A stretch of DNA of 64,000 bases from positions 62,001 to 126,000 of the forward strand of contig CAVVAM010000006.1 in assembly GCA_963746265.1 (NCBI GenBank), written 5' to 3'. Numbering within the stretch: position 1 is the first letter of the stretch; every line of letters begins with the position of its first letter. Positions 35,473 through 44,338 of this stretch are shown piece by piece. The position numbers were made by a program, and so were the translations under genes. The DNA is from Ilumatobacter sp963746265 (GTDB lineage Bacteria; Actinomycetota; Acidimicrobiia; Acidimicrobiales; Ilumatobacteraceae). The notes under the pieces are model-generated. The model was not told the DNA's origin. It did no database searches and saw only the letters and a list, made by a program, of their open reading frames with translations.

Positions 35473-35922
35473 ATGCAGGTGATCCTCCGCAATGACGTCA
35501 GCGGTCTCGGCAAGCGCGGCGACATCGTCGATGTGGCCGACGGCCATGCCCGCAACTTCCTGTTCCCGAAAGGTCATGCGATGAAGGCGACCGAGGGGGC
35601 CGTGGCCCAGGCCGCACGCATGCGTCGGGCCCGTGACCTCAAGGACGCGAGCGATCGCGAAGCCGCCACCACGGTGGCGTCGACACTCGTACCCAAGGTG
35701 ATCTCGGTGGCCGCCAAGGCCGGCGCCGAAGGCAAGTTGTTCGGGTCTGTCACGAGCTCCGACATCGTGGCCGCGATCGAGGAGCAGACCGGCATCGTGC
35801 TCGATCGCAAGGTGCTCCACGTCGACGAGCAGATCAAGACCGTCGGCCAGCACACGGTGACGGCGTCGCTGCACAGCGACGTGTCGTTCCCGGTGACGGT
35901 CGACGTGGTCGCCGACGACTGA
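35473..35922 (+). CDS. rplI: 50S ribosomal protein L9
   Basis: The 149-residue L9 protein bridges the large-subunit L1 stalk region. The N-domain is MQVILRNDVSGLGKRGDIV with DVADGHARNFLFPKGHAMKA, followed by the long connecting helix and a C-domain with KLFGSVTSSDIVAAIEEQTG. The ATG directly follows the rpsR stop, so translation is likely coupled. It is the last gene of the operon before a hairpin terminator. Confidence 0.97.
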   Translation: MQVILRNDVSGLGKRGDIVDVADGHARNFLFPKGHAMKATEGAVAQAARMRRARDLKDASDREAATTVASTLVPKVISVAAKAGAEGKLFGSVTSSDIVAAIEEQTGIVLDRKVLHVDEQIKTVGQHTVTASLHSDVSFPVTVDVVADD

Positions 35923-35973
35923 CGCATCGGTTCGACACGGTCGGGCCGACACGACGAAACCGACACGACGAAT

Positions 35974-35995
35974 GGGCCCCGCTGCGGCGGGGCCC
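35974..35995. terminator. Terminator hairpin of the rpsF-rplI operon
   Basis: A perfect 9-bp GC stem (35974-35982 with 35987-35995) encloses a TGCG loop, 52 bases after the rplI stop. It also lies just beyond the end of the convergent gene at 36019, so it can serve both. There is no U tract. Confidence 0.8.
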
Positions 35996-36018
35996 GTCGT
36001 GGTGCGGTCGGCCGCCGG

Positions 36019-36432
36019 TCAGCTCCCGCGGGTGATGCCGGCGCGCTTCAACGTCGCGGCCGACACGCCCACGTCGCGCCATGAGCCGTAGGAGATGCCC
36101 TTCCGCTCGCCGTACGCCTCGGCGACGCCGACGAAGGCATCCTCCAGTTCGGACAGGTCGACTCCGGCGTCCAGGCTTTCGAGCTCGGCGTTCAGATCCC
36201 GCCGTTCCTGCACGAGTTGCAGCTCTTCGATGGCACTCGCATCGATGAGCGCGTCGTCGATCTTCTCGAGTCGTCTTCTGATCGAATCCGGGGTGCGTTT
36301 GCGTCCACGCTTCGGCTTCGAGTTCCGGAGCGCTTCGAGGTAATCGCGCACGATTCGCCCCTCGGCCCGGCCCCGCTCGAGGGCCGCTTTGTGTTCATCG
36401 GTCATTTCTTTGGGTCCACGCTTGGCAGCCAT
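36019..36432 (-). CDS. Conserved small basic coiled-coil protein of unknown function
   Basis: The 137-residue protein resembles a conserved actinobacterial family I know only as hypothetical. It begins MAAKRGPKEMTDEHKAAL, has a basic KPKRGRKRTPDSIRRRL patch (residues ~40-56), a coiled-coil or helical hairpin (residues ~50-95), and ends with KGISYGSWRDVGVSAATLKRAGI, a helical motif reminiscent of small DNA-binding folds. The ATG at 36430-36432 is chosen. It is divergent from tesB and convergent with rplI, sharing its terminator. A nucleoid-related role is a guess from its charge. Confidence 0.8.
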   Translation of the reverse strand: MAAKRGPKEMTDEHKAALERGRAEGRIVRDYLEALRNSKPKRGRKRTPDSIRRRLEKIDDALIDASAIEELQLVQERRDLNAELESLDAGVDLSELEDAFVGVAEAYGERKGISYGSWRDVGVSAATLKRAGITRGS

Positions 36433-36482
36433 GGATAATGAGTGTACGTGCCCGATCGTTTGATGCAATAGCGTGCAGCGTC

Positions 36483-37292
36483 ATGTTCGATCTCGAGCAA
36501 CATGGGCCCGATACGTTCGTCGGTCAGGGTCCGCGGTATCCGTGGGGAGGTCTGTACGGGGGGCAGATCGTCGCCCAATCGCTCCGGGCAGCCGCCTTCT
36601 CGGTCGAACCCGACTTCGTCCCGCATTCGATTCGCGCCTACTTCATCCGTCCCGGCGACCACGACGAGCCGATCCGGTACGAGGTCGATCGCATCCGCAA
36701 CGGACGCAGTTTCACGACACGCCGGGTCGTCGCCCGGCAGGCGATCGGTGCGATCCTGAACGCGGAGTGCTCGTTCCAGCGCACGGAGTCATCCGTGGAG
36801 ATCCAGACGGTGGGCGCACCCGCCGTTCCTCCGCCCGATGACGTCGCGGACTCGTCGTTCTCCGAGCACTTCGCACGATGCGGGGTGGACGTGGTGTCCG
36901 AGCACGGTGCGCCGCGTGCCGGTTCGGGTCGGTCGACGGCCTGGATGCGGGTGCGCGACGACTGCCCTCGTGACGACGCAGTGCGTGCCGCGCTGCTCGA
37001 TCAGTGCTGGCTGTCGTACCTGTCGGACGATCTGGCGACCGACGCTGTCCGGGCCGTCTACCTCGAGCACGTGCCGGCTGCCTCGCGCGATGACTTCACC
37101 GGCGTCAGCCTCGACCACACCGTGTGGTTCCACCGGCCCCTCGAAGCCGATCGGTGGCATCTGCATGACGTCAGTTGCCATCACTTCGCGGGGTCGCGTG
37201 GGCTGGCCGTCGGCCATGTCTTCGATGCCGACGGTCGGCACACCGCCACGTACGCCCAAGAGGTGCTCCTGCGAGTTCGGCGGCACGACTGA
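36483..37292 (+). CDS. tesB: Acyl-CoA thioesterase II
   Basis: The 269-residue double-hotdog thioesterase hydrolyses acyl-CoA to free fatty acid and CoA. The signatures are YPWGGLYGGQIVAQSLRAA near the start, HSIRAYFIRPGDHDEPIRY, GRSFTTRRVVARQ and the second-half active-site block SLDHTVWFHRPLEADRWHLH. Length is normal. ATG 36483 is chosen; the divergent gene starts 50 bp upstream. It is convergent with the LLM oxidoreductase. Confidence 0.94.
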   Translation: MFDLEQHGPDTFVGQGPRYPWGGLYGGQIVAQSLRAAAFSVEPDFVPHSIRAYFIRPGDHDEPIRYEVDRIRNGRSFTTRRVVARQAIGAILNAECSFQRTESSVEIQTVGAPAVPPPDDVADSSFSEHFARCGVDVVSEHGAPRAGSGRSTAWMRVRDDCPRDDAVRAALLDQCWLSYLSDDLATDAVRAVYLEHVPAASRDDFTGVSLDHTVWFHRPLEADRWHLHDVSCHHFAGSRGLAVGHVFDADGRHTATYAQEVLLRVRRHD

Positions 37293-37343
37293 CGATCGAC
37301 GTGCGGCCCACGGTGACGCGATCGAACCACCGACGCGTGATCA

Positions 37344-38276
37344 TCAGCCCGTGATGGCGTCCGCCAACGTGTCGAGGTGATCGAGGTCGGAGAGGTCGAG
37401 GACCTGCAGATAGATCCGCTCGGCGCCGGCATCGGACCAGCGTTCGATCGCGGCGCGGATCTCGGCGGGCGTGCCGGCGACGCCGTTCTCGCGCAGTTCG
37501 CCGGGCGGGCGGCCGATCGCGGCCGCCCGCCGTGCGACCGCAGCCTCGTCGGCGCCGGCGCAGGCCACGAGCGCGATCGAGTAGGTGAGGTCGCGGGGGT
37601 CGCGGCCGGCGGCTTCGCAGGCCCGACGGACGACGTCACACTGCGCCGCGAAGGCGTCGACGTCGGCGAAGGGCAGGTTGAACTCCGCCGCGTACTTCGC
37701 CGCGAGTCGTGGGGTCCGAGTCGCGCCGCCACCACCGATCACGATCGGCGGCCCACCCGCCTGGACCGGCTTCGGCAGAGCGGGGGAGTCCGAGACGTGC
37801 CAGACGTCGCCGTCGAACGAGAACGTCTCGCCGTCGGGCGTGTTCCAGAGGCCGTGGATGATCGCCGTCTGCTCCTCGAGGTTGTCGAAGCGGGCACCGA
37901 GATCGGGGAACGGTATGCCGTACGCCTCGTGCTCGGCCTGATACCACCCGGCGCCGATGCCGAGCTCGACCCGACCGCCGGACATCTGGTCGACCTGGGC
38001 GACGGAGATGGCGAGCGGTCCGGGCAGACGGAACGTGGCGGCCGTCACCAGCGTGCCGAGTCGGATCGTGCTCGTCTCTCGAGCGATGCCGGCCAGGGTC
38101 ACCCAGGCGTCCGTGGGACCCGGCAGACCATCGGTGTCGCCCATCTTCAGGTAGTGATCGCTCCGGAAGAACGCCCCGAAGCCGAGTTGCTCGGCACGCT
38201 GAGCCACACCGAGGAGGTCGTCATAGGTGGCGCCCTGCTGAGGTTCGGTGAAGATGCGGATGTCGCCCAGTTGCAT
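37344..38276 (-). CDS. LLM-class F420-dependent oxidoreductase
   Basis: The 310-residue TIM-barrel flavin/F420 enzyme belongs to the luciferase-like family. It opens with TYDDLLGVAQRAEQLGFGAFF, then RLGTLVTAATFRLPGPLA, GGRVELGIGAGWYQAEHEAYGIPF and PVQAGGPPIVIGGGG, which are typical of probable F420-dependent members of Actinobacteria. The ATG at 38274-38276 is used. It is convergent with tesB and divergent from pyrE, 96 bp away. Substrate is unknown; F420 rather than FMN use is inferred from the subgroup. Confidence 0.9.
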   Translation of the reverse strand: MQLGDIRIFTEPQQGATYDDLLGVAQRAEQLGFGAFFRSDHYLKMGDTDGLPGPTDAWVTLAGIARETSTIRLGTLVTAATFRLPGPLAISVAQVDQMSGGRVELGIGAGWYQAEHEAYGIPFPDLGARFDNLEEQTAIIHGLWNTPDGETFSFDGDVWHVSDSPALPKPVQAGGPPIVIGGGGATRTPRLAAKYAAEFNLPFADVDAFAAQCDVVRRACEAAGRDPRDLTYSIALVACAGADEAAVARRAAAIGRPPGELRENGVAGTPAEIRAAIERWSDAGAERIYLQVLDLSDLDHLDTLADAITG

Positions 38277-38372
38277 GTCGGCGACCCTATCGACCCCACC
38301 GGAGTCATCCCGTGGCGATCCCGTCGTCTGCCGGCCGTCGCCTCCGGGGGCGGGGGCTAGCGTGCTGAGGCG

Positions 38373-38942
38373 ATGAGTGATCTGCCGGTCCTGTCTCCCA
38401 CGCTGCACGCCCTGCGGGAGCACGTGCTGGAACATTCGGTGAAACGTGGTGACTTCACGTTGAAGTCGGGCGCCACGTCGTCGTGGTTCCTCGACACGAA
38501 ACAGACGGCGTGCCGCCCCGACGGCATCCTGCTCGTCGCCGACGCGATGCTCGAACGGATCCCCGACGACGCAACCGCGATCGGCGGGCTGACCCTCGGC
38601 GCCGACCCGGTCGCGTACGGTGTCGCCGCGATCGGGGCCACGCGTGGGCGAGCGCTCCGCAGCTTCAGCGTGCGCAAGGAAGCGAAGGATCACGGGGTCA
38701 TGGGCCGTCTGGCCGGTGCCATCGTGCCGGGTGACCGGGTGGTCATCACGGAGGACACGACGACCCGTGGCACGTCGTTGATCGAGGCGGTCGAGGTGGT
38801 GCGCGAGTTCGGTGCCGTCCCGGTGTTGGTCACGCTGATCGTCGACCGTGGGGACACCTGCGCAGCATTGTGTGAGGAGGCGGGCGTCGCGTACGCGCCG
38901 CTCCTCACGGCGACCGATCTCGGGTTCCGACCCGGTGACTGA
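38373..38942 (+). CDS. pyrE: Orotate phosphoribosyltransferase
   Basis: The 189-residue enzyme joins orotate and PRPP to give OMP in pyrimidine synthesis. Visible are the substrate opening KRGDFTLKSGATSSWFLDTK, IGGLTLGADPVAYGVA, KEAKDHGVMGRLAG and the PRPP loop VITEDTTTRGTSLIEAVE. Length is normal. It is not in a pyr operon here. It is convergent with the pseudopilin genes that follow. Confidence 0.93.
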   Translation: MSDLPVLSPTLHALREHVLEHSVKRGDFTLKSGATSSWFLDTKQTACRPDGILLVADAMLERIPDDATAIGGLTLGADPVAYGVAAIGATRGRALRSFSVRKEAKDHGVMGRLAGAIVPGDRVVITEDTTTRGTSLIEAVEVVREFGAVPVLVTLIVDRGDTCAALCEEAGVAYAPLLTATDLGFRPGD

Positions 38943-39057
38943 CCAGGTCGCTGGACCAGGGATCCGACTTCCAGGATCGCACCGACGGCGCCCGTTCGGT
39001 GCCGAGCCTCGATCGATCGGCGACGGTCGGTCTCGCGCCCACCCGTGGTGGACCGGA

Positions 39058-40467
39058 TCAGTCGAGTACTCGCCAGGACGTGACGGCCGTGTAGCTGGTG
39101 GTCGGGCGGTAGTCCACGATCGAGCGGATCGTCGTGGTGCCACCGTCGAGGACGGCCACCGAATCGAGCTGGAGCTTGCCGTGCAGATCGGACGGCTCGA
39201 CGGCGATGATGAAACCGATCGCCGAGGCCGACGACCTGAGGTCGACGTTCGAGACGACGGCCCCACCCAGGAGCTGCCCGTTGGCGGTGTTCGTGACCTC
39301 GTCGAAGCTGATCCGGGCGTCGGGTGCCCACACGAGGCCGTGCATCACCATGTCCTTGTTGGCACCCGGACCCTGGTTGATGACGTCCTGGTTCCAGGTG
39401 AGCGCGTCGTCGAGCACGTGCACGCTCACGTAGGACTTGCCCTGCTTGCGTCGCATGACCTCTAGGGTGCCGTTGGCGTTCAGCTCGAACCGGGCGCCGT
39501 TCTGCATGTAGAACGTCACGCCCGACGTCGTGACGCCGATGCCGGGGTCGGCGTTGCGTGCCGCGTTGCACGTGGTGTTCGGGATGAACTGTGCGGAGCC
39601 GTCGCTGCCGTCGCCGGCAGCATGACCGGCAGTGACCTTGCCGTTCTTGACGTCGATCGTGACGCCGTCGAGCAGGTAGTTGCCGGACATGAAGTAGTTG
39701 TGGGAGCCGAGACTCGGCGCCACCGTGTAGTGGCCCGGCGAGAAGACCTTGCAACTGCCCACGAGCGTCGGCGCCGGGTTGAGGTTGGTGGGGAGCGGCC
39801 CGATGTTCGGCTCGGTGTACATGCCGTCCGGGCTCGCTGCGCGACTCCAGGGCCGGGGGGTACAGGCGAGGCCGAGCGAGGTCGAGTCGAAGCTGACGTT
39901 GGCCGGAATCGACGGCGTCGCGTTGCAGTCGACCGTGCCATCGCCGTTCGAGTCCGACCCCGTGTAGAGCAGCTGGCTGTACCGGAACTGGAGCGGTGCG
40001 GCCGTGGCGAACCCGAGGCGGCTCATGTAGACCGGTCCGCCCACGAGCTTGTTCAACGACGCACCGGACTGCGTGCGGAGCAGGGGTTCGGTCGAGGGCG
40101 CCCCCTCACCTGTGAGGATCAGCGCCCACCCGTTGGTGTCGTCGAACCCGTCACCCACCTGGGTGCACGTCACGGTCACGACGGCCCCGTTCGTGTCCGG
40201 CGGATCGATCGTGTCGCCGCCCGCCGTCGCACAGATCCGCGAGGCGCCGAGGGTCAGACGTTCGACGGCGTAGCGCATGCCGCCGTCCGCGGCCGCCAGC
40301 CGGTCGGCACGTTCCTCGACGATCTGGCCGTATCGGAGTCCGGTGGCGATGTACGTTGCGATCCCGCCGACGACCAGCGAGAGGACGACCGAGCAGACCA
40401 GCACGATGGGGAGGATGCCGCCTTCGTCGCGATGACGGCTGGTGGCGGTCGCGGGGGTCGATGGCAT
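39058..40467 (-). CDS. PilX-like exported protein of pseudopilin cassette A (DUF7305-like)
   Basis: The 469-residue protein has a short charged leader, the GGILPIVLVCSVVLSLVVGG membrane helix and a long helix extending from it (GQIVEERADRLAAADGGMRY), the form of PilX/GspK-like minor pilins. The large extracellular part includes VGSCKVFSPGHYTVAP, a NYFMSGNYLLDG block, YVSVHVLDDALTW and MVMHGLVWAPDARISFD followed by ANGQLLGGAVV. These blocks recur in the cassette B protein (44339-45850), so they are paralogues. It is third in its operon, 10 bp after the large pseudopilin gene. A role in a type IV pilus-like machine is inferred. Confidence 0.8.
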   Translation of the reverse strand: MPSTPATATSRHRDEGGILPIVLVCSVVLSLVVGGIATYIATGLRYGQIVEERADRLAAADGGMRYAVERLTLGASRICATAGGDTIDPPDTNGAVVTVTCTQVGDGFDDTNGWALILTGEGAPSTEPLLRTQSGASLNKLVGGPVYMSRLGFATAAPLQFRYSQLLYTGSDSNGDGTVDCNATPSIPANVSFDSTSLGLACTPRPWSRAASPDGMYTEPNIGPLPTNLNPAPTLVGSCKVFSPGHYTVAPSLGSHNYFMSGNYLLDGVTIDVKNGKVTAGHAAGDGSDGSAQFIPNTTCNAARNADPGIGVTTSGVTFYMQNGARFELNANGTLEVMRRKQGKSYVSVHVLDDALTWNQDVINQGPGANKDMVMHGLVWAPDARISFDEVTNTANGQLLGGAVVSNVDLRSSASAIGFIIAVEPSDLHGKLQLDSVAVLDGGTTTIRSIVDYRPTTSYTAVTSWRVLD

Positions 40468-40477
40468 CTTCGTGTCC

Positions 40478-42463
40478 TCAGCTGACGGTGAGCGTGGTCG
40501 TGATCTCGGAGGGGCTGACGTCGGACGTGGTCGACGCGGTCAGGGTGAATGGTCCGGTCAGCCACTTCTCGGTGCCGCCGTTGCCCTTGGCGTAGATGAC
40601 GATCGACGACGGGGAGCCGGGCGGGAAGACGCGCCCGGTGCCGACACCGAGACCACTCGTGTCGCCGGTGTCGTAGGTGAGCACGAGCCCGTCACACGAA
40701 CCGGTGTAGGTCAGGGTGACCATGGCGTCGTCCTTCAGATGGCGAGGTCCGCTTCCGTTGCCCTGGCGCTGGACGGGGTTCGGGCTGGCCGTGAGCGTGC
40801 CCAGTGCGCAGTCCGACGGTGGCGGCGGCGTGGGGAGGATCGTGATGGAGACCGTGACATCGACGTGGTCGCCGTGGATGTCCTCGATCTCGAGACTCAC
40901 GGGCAGCCCGATCGGCCCGTCGACGAGGGTTGCGTCAGCAGTGAGCTCGACCTCCAATCCGCCGGGACGCGTCGTCGTGATACCGGGTGGCTGTGGTGCG
41001 CTGGCGTCGATGCTGACCGAGAGCAGATCACCATCCGGATCGCTCGCACCGTGGGTGGCATCGAGGAAGAGGGAGACCGTCTCGCCGGCGTACATGTCGA
41101 TGTCGATGTTCGACGTCGTGACGGTGGGTGCATTGTTGGGGGTCGGTGCCACGATCTCGATCGTGATCGTGGCCACCGCGGAACCCCCGCGGCCGTCTTC
41201 GATCAGCATCGTGACCGGGGTGAGGGCGGGGCCGAGGGACGCAGCAGCTTTGGCTTCGATCGAGACATCGAGCGGGTCGAGCGGGCCACCGGTGGTGGGC
41301 GGCCAGATCCGGCTGCTCGGCCACGTCAGCACGGTGACGGTCAGTGCGTCGCCGTTGGCGTCGGTTGCCCCGTGGGTCAGGTCGAGCGGAAGCACGCTGG
41401 TTGCGCCGGGAGCGATCTGGAGGTGATATGTCGACGGCGACAGGGTTGGCGGGACGTTCGGTTCGGGGATGATGTTGACGGTGACGGTTGCGTCGACCCA
41501 GCCCGCTCGCGGGTCGCTGATGATCAGCACCAGTGGCGGGCTGATCATCCCGGGCGAGAGGCTGGGGTCGGCTGTGATGGTCACGTCCAACGGGTCGGCC
41601 GTCGTCGCCGTGATGCCCGGCGGCGTCGGCTCGGAGCTGTCGATGGCGACCGACAGCGTGTCGCCATCTCCGTCCGTCGGATGGTGCGTCGTGTTCAGGT
41701 CGAGTGTGACGGTGTCGCCCGCATACATGTCGAGGACGTGGTTGGTCTGCGAGATCGTCGGGATCGCGTTCGTGCTGGCGTTCGGATCGTCGGCGAGATC
41801 CTGGTCGGGGTTCTTCGGCGCAGCGTCGATCGTGCTCACCGTGCCGTCGAACCGGGTGATGCGCAGTTTGAGTGACTCGACGTTGGGTGAGGTGTTCGTG
41901 AGGATCTCGTGCCCGGCCGGGCAGGTCCCGGCATCGTCGACCCTCGTGTCGCACATCGTGACCGATGCCGGCGGCGCCAAGTTGTCCCAGGGCGGCAACG
42001 AACTCGTGAGCTTCTGGCGTGCCCCGTTGCTCATGGTCCCGGTTCCGCCGTCGTCACACGAGTGGCGGCTCATCTGCCAATTGGTGCCATCGAATTCGTA
42101 TCGGTACGACGCTGCGAAGTTCGTCGTCGAGCCGTTGCGTTCGGTCCACGTGACCGAGAGCACGTTGTGGCTGTTGGCGGGTGCCGGGCCGCCGCACGGC
42201 CACGCGCTCGTCGCCGTGTCGAACCCTCCCGGTGGGGCCGCATCGACGTCTTGGGGGATCCACGTGACGAGTCCCTGCAGTGAGCGGGCGTCATCGGCAC
42301 GGACCTCGGTCGGTGGCAGAGTGCGCAGCACCACCGACACGGTCGCCGCGAGCGCAGCGGCGATGAGTCCGATGGTGGACAGGACGATCACGACCTCGAT
42401 GAGTGTGAAACCACGGTCCGTTCGCGTGGTCGTCGTGGGCGGTGCCGTGGCGTGGTCACTCAC
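40478..42463 (-). CDS. PilW-like pseudopilin fused to tandem cadherin-like domains
   Basis: The 661-residue protein has a prepilin peptidase site and helix, DRG-FTLIEVVIVLSTIGLIAA, with Glu5. A PilW-like globular domain spans about 45-220. Three repeated modules of about 100 residues follow, each with a DMYAGDTVTLDL-like opening and a GDGDTLSVAIDSS or DANGDAL loop, as in cadherin/dystroglycan-type Ig folds. A C-terminal Cys-paired beta domain ends it. The cassette B counterpart (318 residues) lacks the inserted modules. The start is GTG 42461-42463, overlapping the upstream pseudopilin stop by 8 bp. The modules could make an adhesive pilus tip. Confidence 0.88.
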   Translation of the reverse strand: MSDHATAPPTTTTRTDRGFTLIEVVIVLSTIGLIAAALAATVSVVLRTLPPTEVRADDARSLQGLVTWIPQDVDAAPPGGFDTATSAWPCGGPAPANSHNVLSVTWTERNGSTTNFAASYRYEFDGTNWQMSRHSCDDGGTGTMSNGARQKLTSSLPPWDNLAPPASVTMCDTRVDDAGTCPAGHEILTNTSPNVESLKLRITRFDGTVSTIDAAPKNPDQDLADDPNASTNAIPTISQTNHVLDMYAGDTVTLDLNTTHHPTDGDGDTLSVAIDSSEPTPPGITATTADPLDVTITADPSLSPGMISPPLVLIISDPRAGWVDATVTVNIIPEPNVPPTLSPSTYHLQIAPGATSVLPLDLTHGATDANGDALTVTVLTWPSSRIWPPTTGGPLDPLDVSIEAKAAASLGPALTPVTMLIEDGRGGSAVATITIEIVAPTPNNAPTVTTSNIDIDMYAGETVSLFLDATHGASDPDGDLLSVSIDASAPQPPGITTTRPGGLEVELTADATLVDGPIGLPVSLEIEDIHGDHVDVTVSITILPTPPPPSDCALGTLTASPNPVQRQGNGSGPRHLKDDAMVTLTYTGSCDGLVLTYDTGDTSGLGVGTGRVFPPGSPSSIVIYAKGNGGTEKWLTGPFTLTASTTSDVSPSEITTTLTVS

Positions 42464-42983
42464 CGATGATCACCTCGACCTCTTCGACGATCTGCCCGTC
42501 CTCCGAGGTGACACGGATCGAGACTTGCTGGAGGTTGGTGTCACCCGAGTCGCACAACGTCCCCCACGCCTCGGTGCCCAGACCGGTCGCCGGATCGATG
42601 TCGATGCTCCACCATTCGACGCCGGTCACGTGGATGTTCGCGGCCTCCCACCCTTCGGGGTTGTCGGTTTGCTGCACCGTCGCCTGGTACTCGGCGATCG
42701 TGTCCGCGATCTCGGTTGCCGGGTCGATCGCCGGATCGCACTGGTCGAGTTCGCGCGCATAGAGCATGTCCGCCGCGGTCTGGAGCCACGCATGCGCGTT
42801 GGCGTGGTCCCGATCCAGCGCGCTGGCGGTGATGGCGGTGGTCAGCCCGGTCAGCGTCGCCGCCACCACGGTGCCGAGCAACGAAATGGCGATCAGGATC
42901 TCGATCATCGAGGCGCCGAGGTCGGCGCGTATCCGCCGAGTCTCGCTTGCCCGGAACGCGGGGAGGTGCGCGGGCTGCGACAT
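42456..42983 (-). CDS. Small prepilin-like protein of cassette A (PilV-like)
   Basis: The 175-residue protein has a basic leader and a type IV pilin-like helix, ASMIEILIAISLLGTVVAAT, in which Ser-Met replaces the usual Gly-Phe but Glu5 is kept. A globular domain with two cysteines follows (CDPAID and LCDSGDTNLQQVSI). It is first in cassette A and overlaps the next gene by 8 bp. Processing by prepilin peptidase is plausible but not certain given the altered site. The cassette B equivalent is at 46796-47332. Confidence 0.82.
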   Translation of the reverse strand: MSQPAHLPAFRASETRRIRADLGASMIEILIAISLLGTVVAATLTGLTTAITASALDRDHANAHAWLQTAADMLYARELDQCDPAIDPATEIADTIAEYQATVQQTDNPEGWEAANIHVTGVEWWSIDIDPATGLGTEAWGTLCDSGDTNLQQVSIRVTSEDGQIVEEVEVIIGE

Positions 42984-43063
42984 GTCATTGCATCGGCGGC
43001 CACCGACCGGACTTGACGACCCTGACGAAAACGTGACGATGACCGAGCGGTTCGACGTGTGGG

Positions 43064-44290
43064 CTACGGCAGCAGTGCGTCGCTGACCCGGCAGCTCGTG
43101 AGGTGCAGCGTCGAACGGATCCTGACGACGCGTTTCGGCTCCGTCGGTCCGCGGCCGCACATCGACAGGGCCGCCTTGATGCACGCTTCCTCGTCTGGCA
43201 GCACCATCGGAAGGCGCGCCCGCCGCATCCCGGCCGGACCGGCGGTGAAGCAGTTGATGTAGGTCTTGCGGAAGTCGAGCCGGTTGGCGAGCGTGGCCGG
43301 GATGAAGTCGGCGAACCCGATCCCGAGCGCGTTGCCGCCGCTCACCTCGGTGAGGTCGAGCAGCACGATCGAGCTCACCCGTGGTTTCTGGAGGTCGTCG
43401 AGACCGGGGACCCAGAAGCGACCGGTGACGTTGGGATCCATCGTGGTGCCGCTGATGTCCTTGCCGCCGAGCTCGATGATCAGGACGTCGATCTCGTCGA
43501 ACGGGAGCGCGGGCACCAGCTTGCGTGCGTACTCGGTCAGCTCGTGCTCGAACTCCCCACCGACGTCGCCGGTCCCGAGGCCCTCGATGCGGACGACCTC
43601 GCCGGCGGTCGACTCGATCGAACCGACGCCACCGAGCAGGCGGCCCGTGTCGCGGAGTGCGGCGCACGCATCGAGCAGCCGGTCGCGCATCTCGATCGGT
43701 CCGCACGAGTGCACCAGCGCGGCGCCCGGCTGCTTGCCGAAGCCGACCACGGCCATCTTCATGCAGCCCGACTCGACCGGGCCCTTGAAGCACGTGTGCG
43801 GCTTGATGCGGTTGACCGGGAGGAACCGGTCGGCCGCCGCCGCGTTCGCGTCGAGATGCACGGGCGTGCCGGCCGCGGTGCGGGCGACGACGACGGTGTC
43901 CATCGTGGCGCGGATCTCGGCGCCGAGGCTGTCGGCGGTCATGCCGAGCTCACCGAGCAGGTGGAGCTGACCCTCGGCGGTGGCACCGCCGTGGGAACCC
44001 ATCGCCGGAACGACGAATGGTTCGGCGCCGAGATCGCGCAACGCGGTGACCGTACCCCTGACGAGTTCGACCCGACCCGTGAGCCCCCGTGACCCGGCGC
44101 CGACGGCGATCGTCATGCCGGGTGTCACCGACTCGCGGAACCGGCGCACGGCGGCGTCGTACGCGCTGCGCTCGATGTCGTCGACCGCCGGTGGCGACGG
44201 CACGTCCAGCGGGTACGGGTGCAGTTCGGGCACCACCAGATCGTCGGCGAACGGCAACTCGACCCCGGCGGCGATCTGCTCCCACGACAT
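43064..44290 (-). CDS. LarA-like protein (DUF2088 family)
   Basis: The 408-residue protein resembles the lactate racemase LarA/DUF2088 group, which in LarA uses a nickel-pincer nucleotide. Supporting segments are IAVGAGSRGLTGRVELVRGTV, the AMGSHGGATAEGQLHLLGELG block, and RIKPHTCFKGPVESGCMKM with conserved His, Lys and Cys, followed by VVGFGKQPGAALVHSCG. Lar accessory genes (larB, larC, larE) are not nearby, so racemase activity on lactate is uncertain. It lies between the two pseudopilin cassettes on the same strand, with gaps of 48 and 80 bp, though it seems functionally unrelated. Confidence 0.75.
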   Translation of the reverse strand: MSWEQIAAGVELPFADDLVVPELHPYPLDVPSPPAVDDIERSAYDAAVRRFRESVTPGMTIAVGAGSRGLTGRVELVRGTVTALRDLGAEPFVVPAMGSHGGATAEGQLHLLGELGMTADSLGAEIRATMDTVVVARTAAGTPVHLDANAAAADRFLPVNRIKPHTCFKGPVESGCMKMAVVGFGKQPGAALVHSCGPIEMRDRLLDACAALRDTGRLLGGVGSIESTAGEVVRIEGLGTGDVGGEFEHELTEYARKLVPALPFDEIDVLIIELGGKDISGTTMDPNVTGRFWVPGLDDLQKPRVSSIVLLDLTEVSGGNALGIGFADFIPATLANRLDFRKTYINCFTAGPAGMRRARLPMVLPDEEACIKAALSMCGRGPTEPKRVVRIRSTLHLTSCRVSDALLP

Positions 44291-44338
44291 GCCGGCAGCT
44301 TACGTCGGGCGTTCAGGGTCGATTCGACGGCCGCGCGT

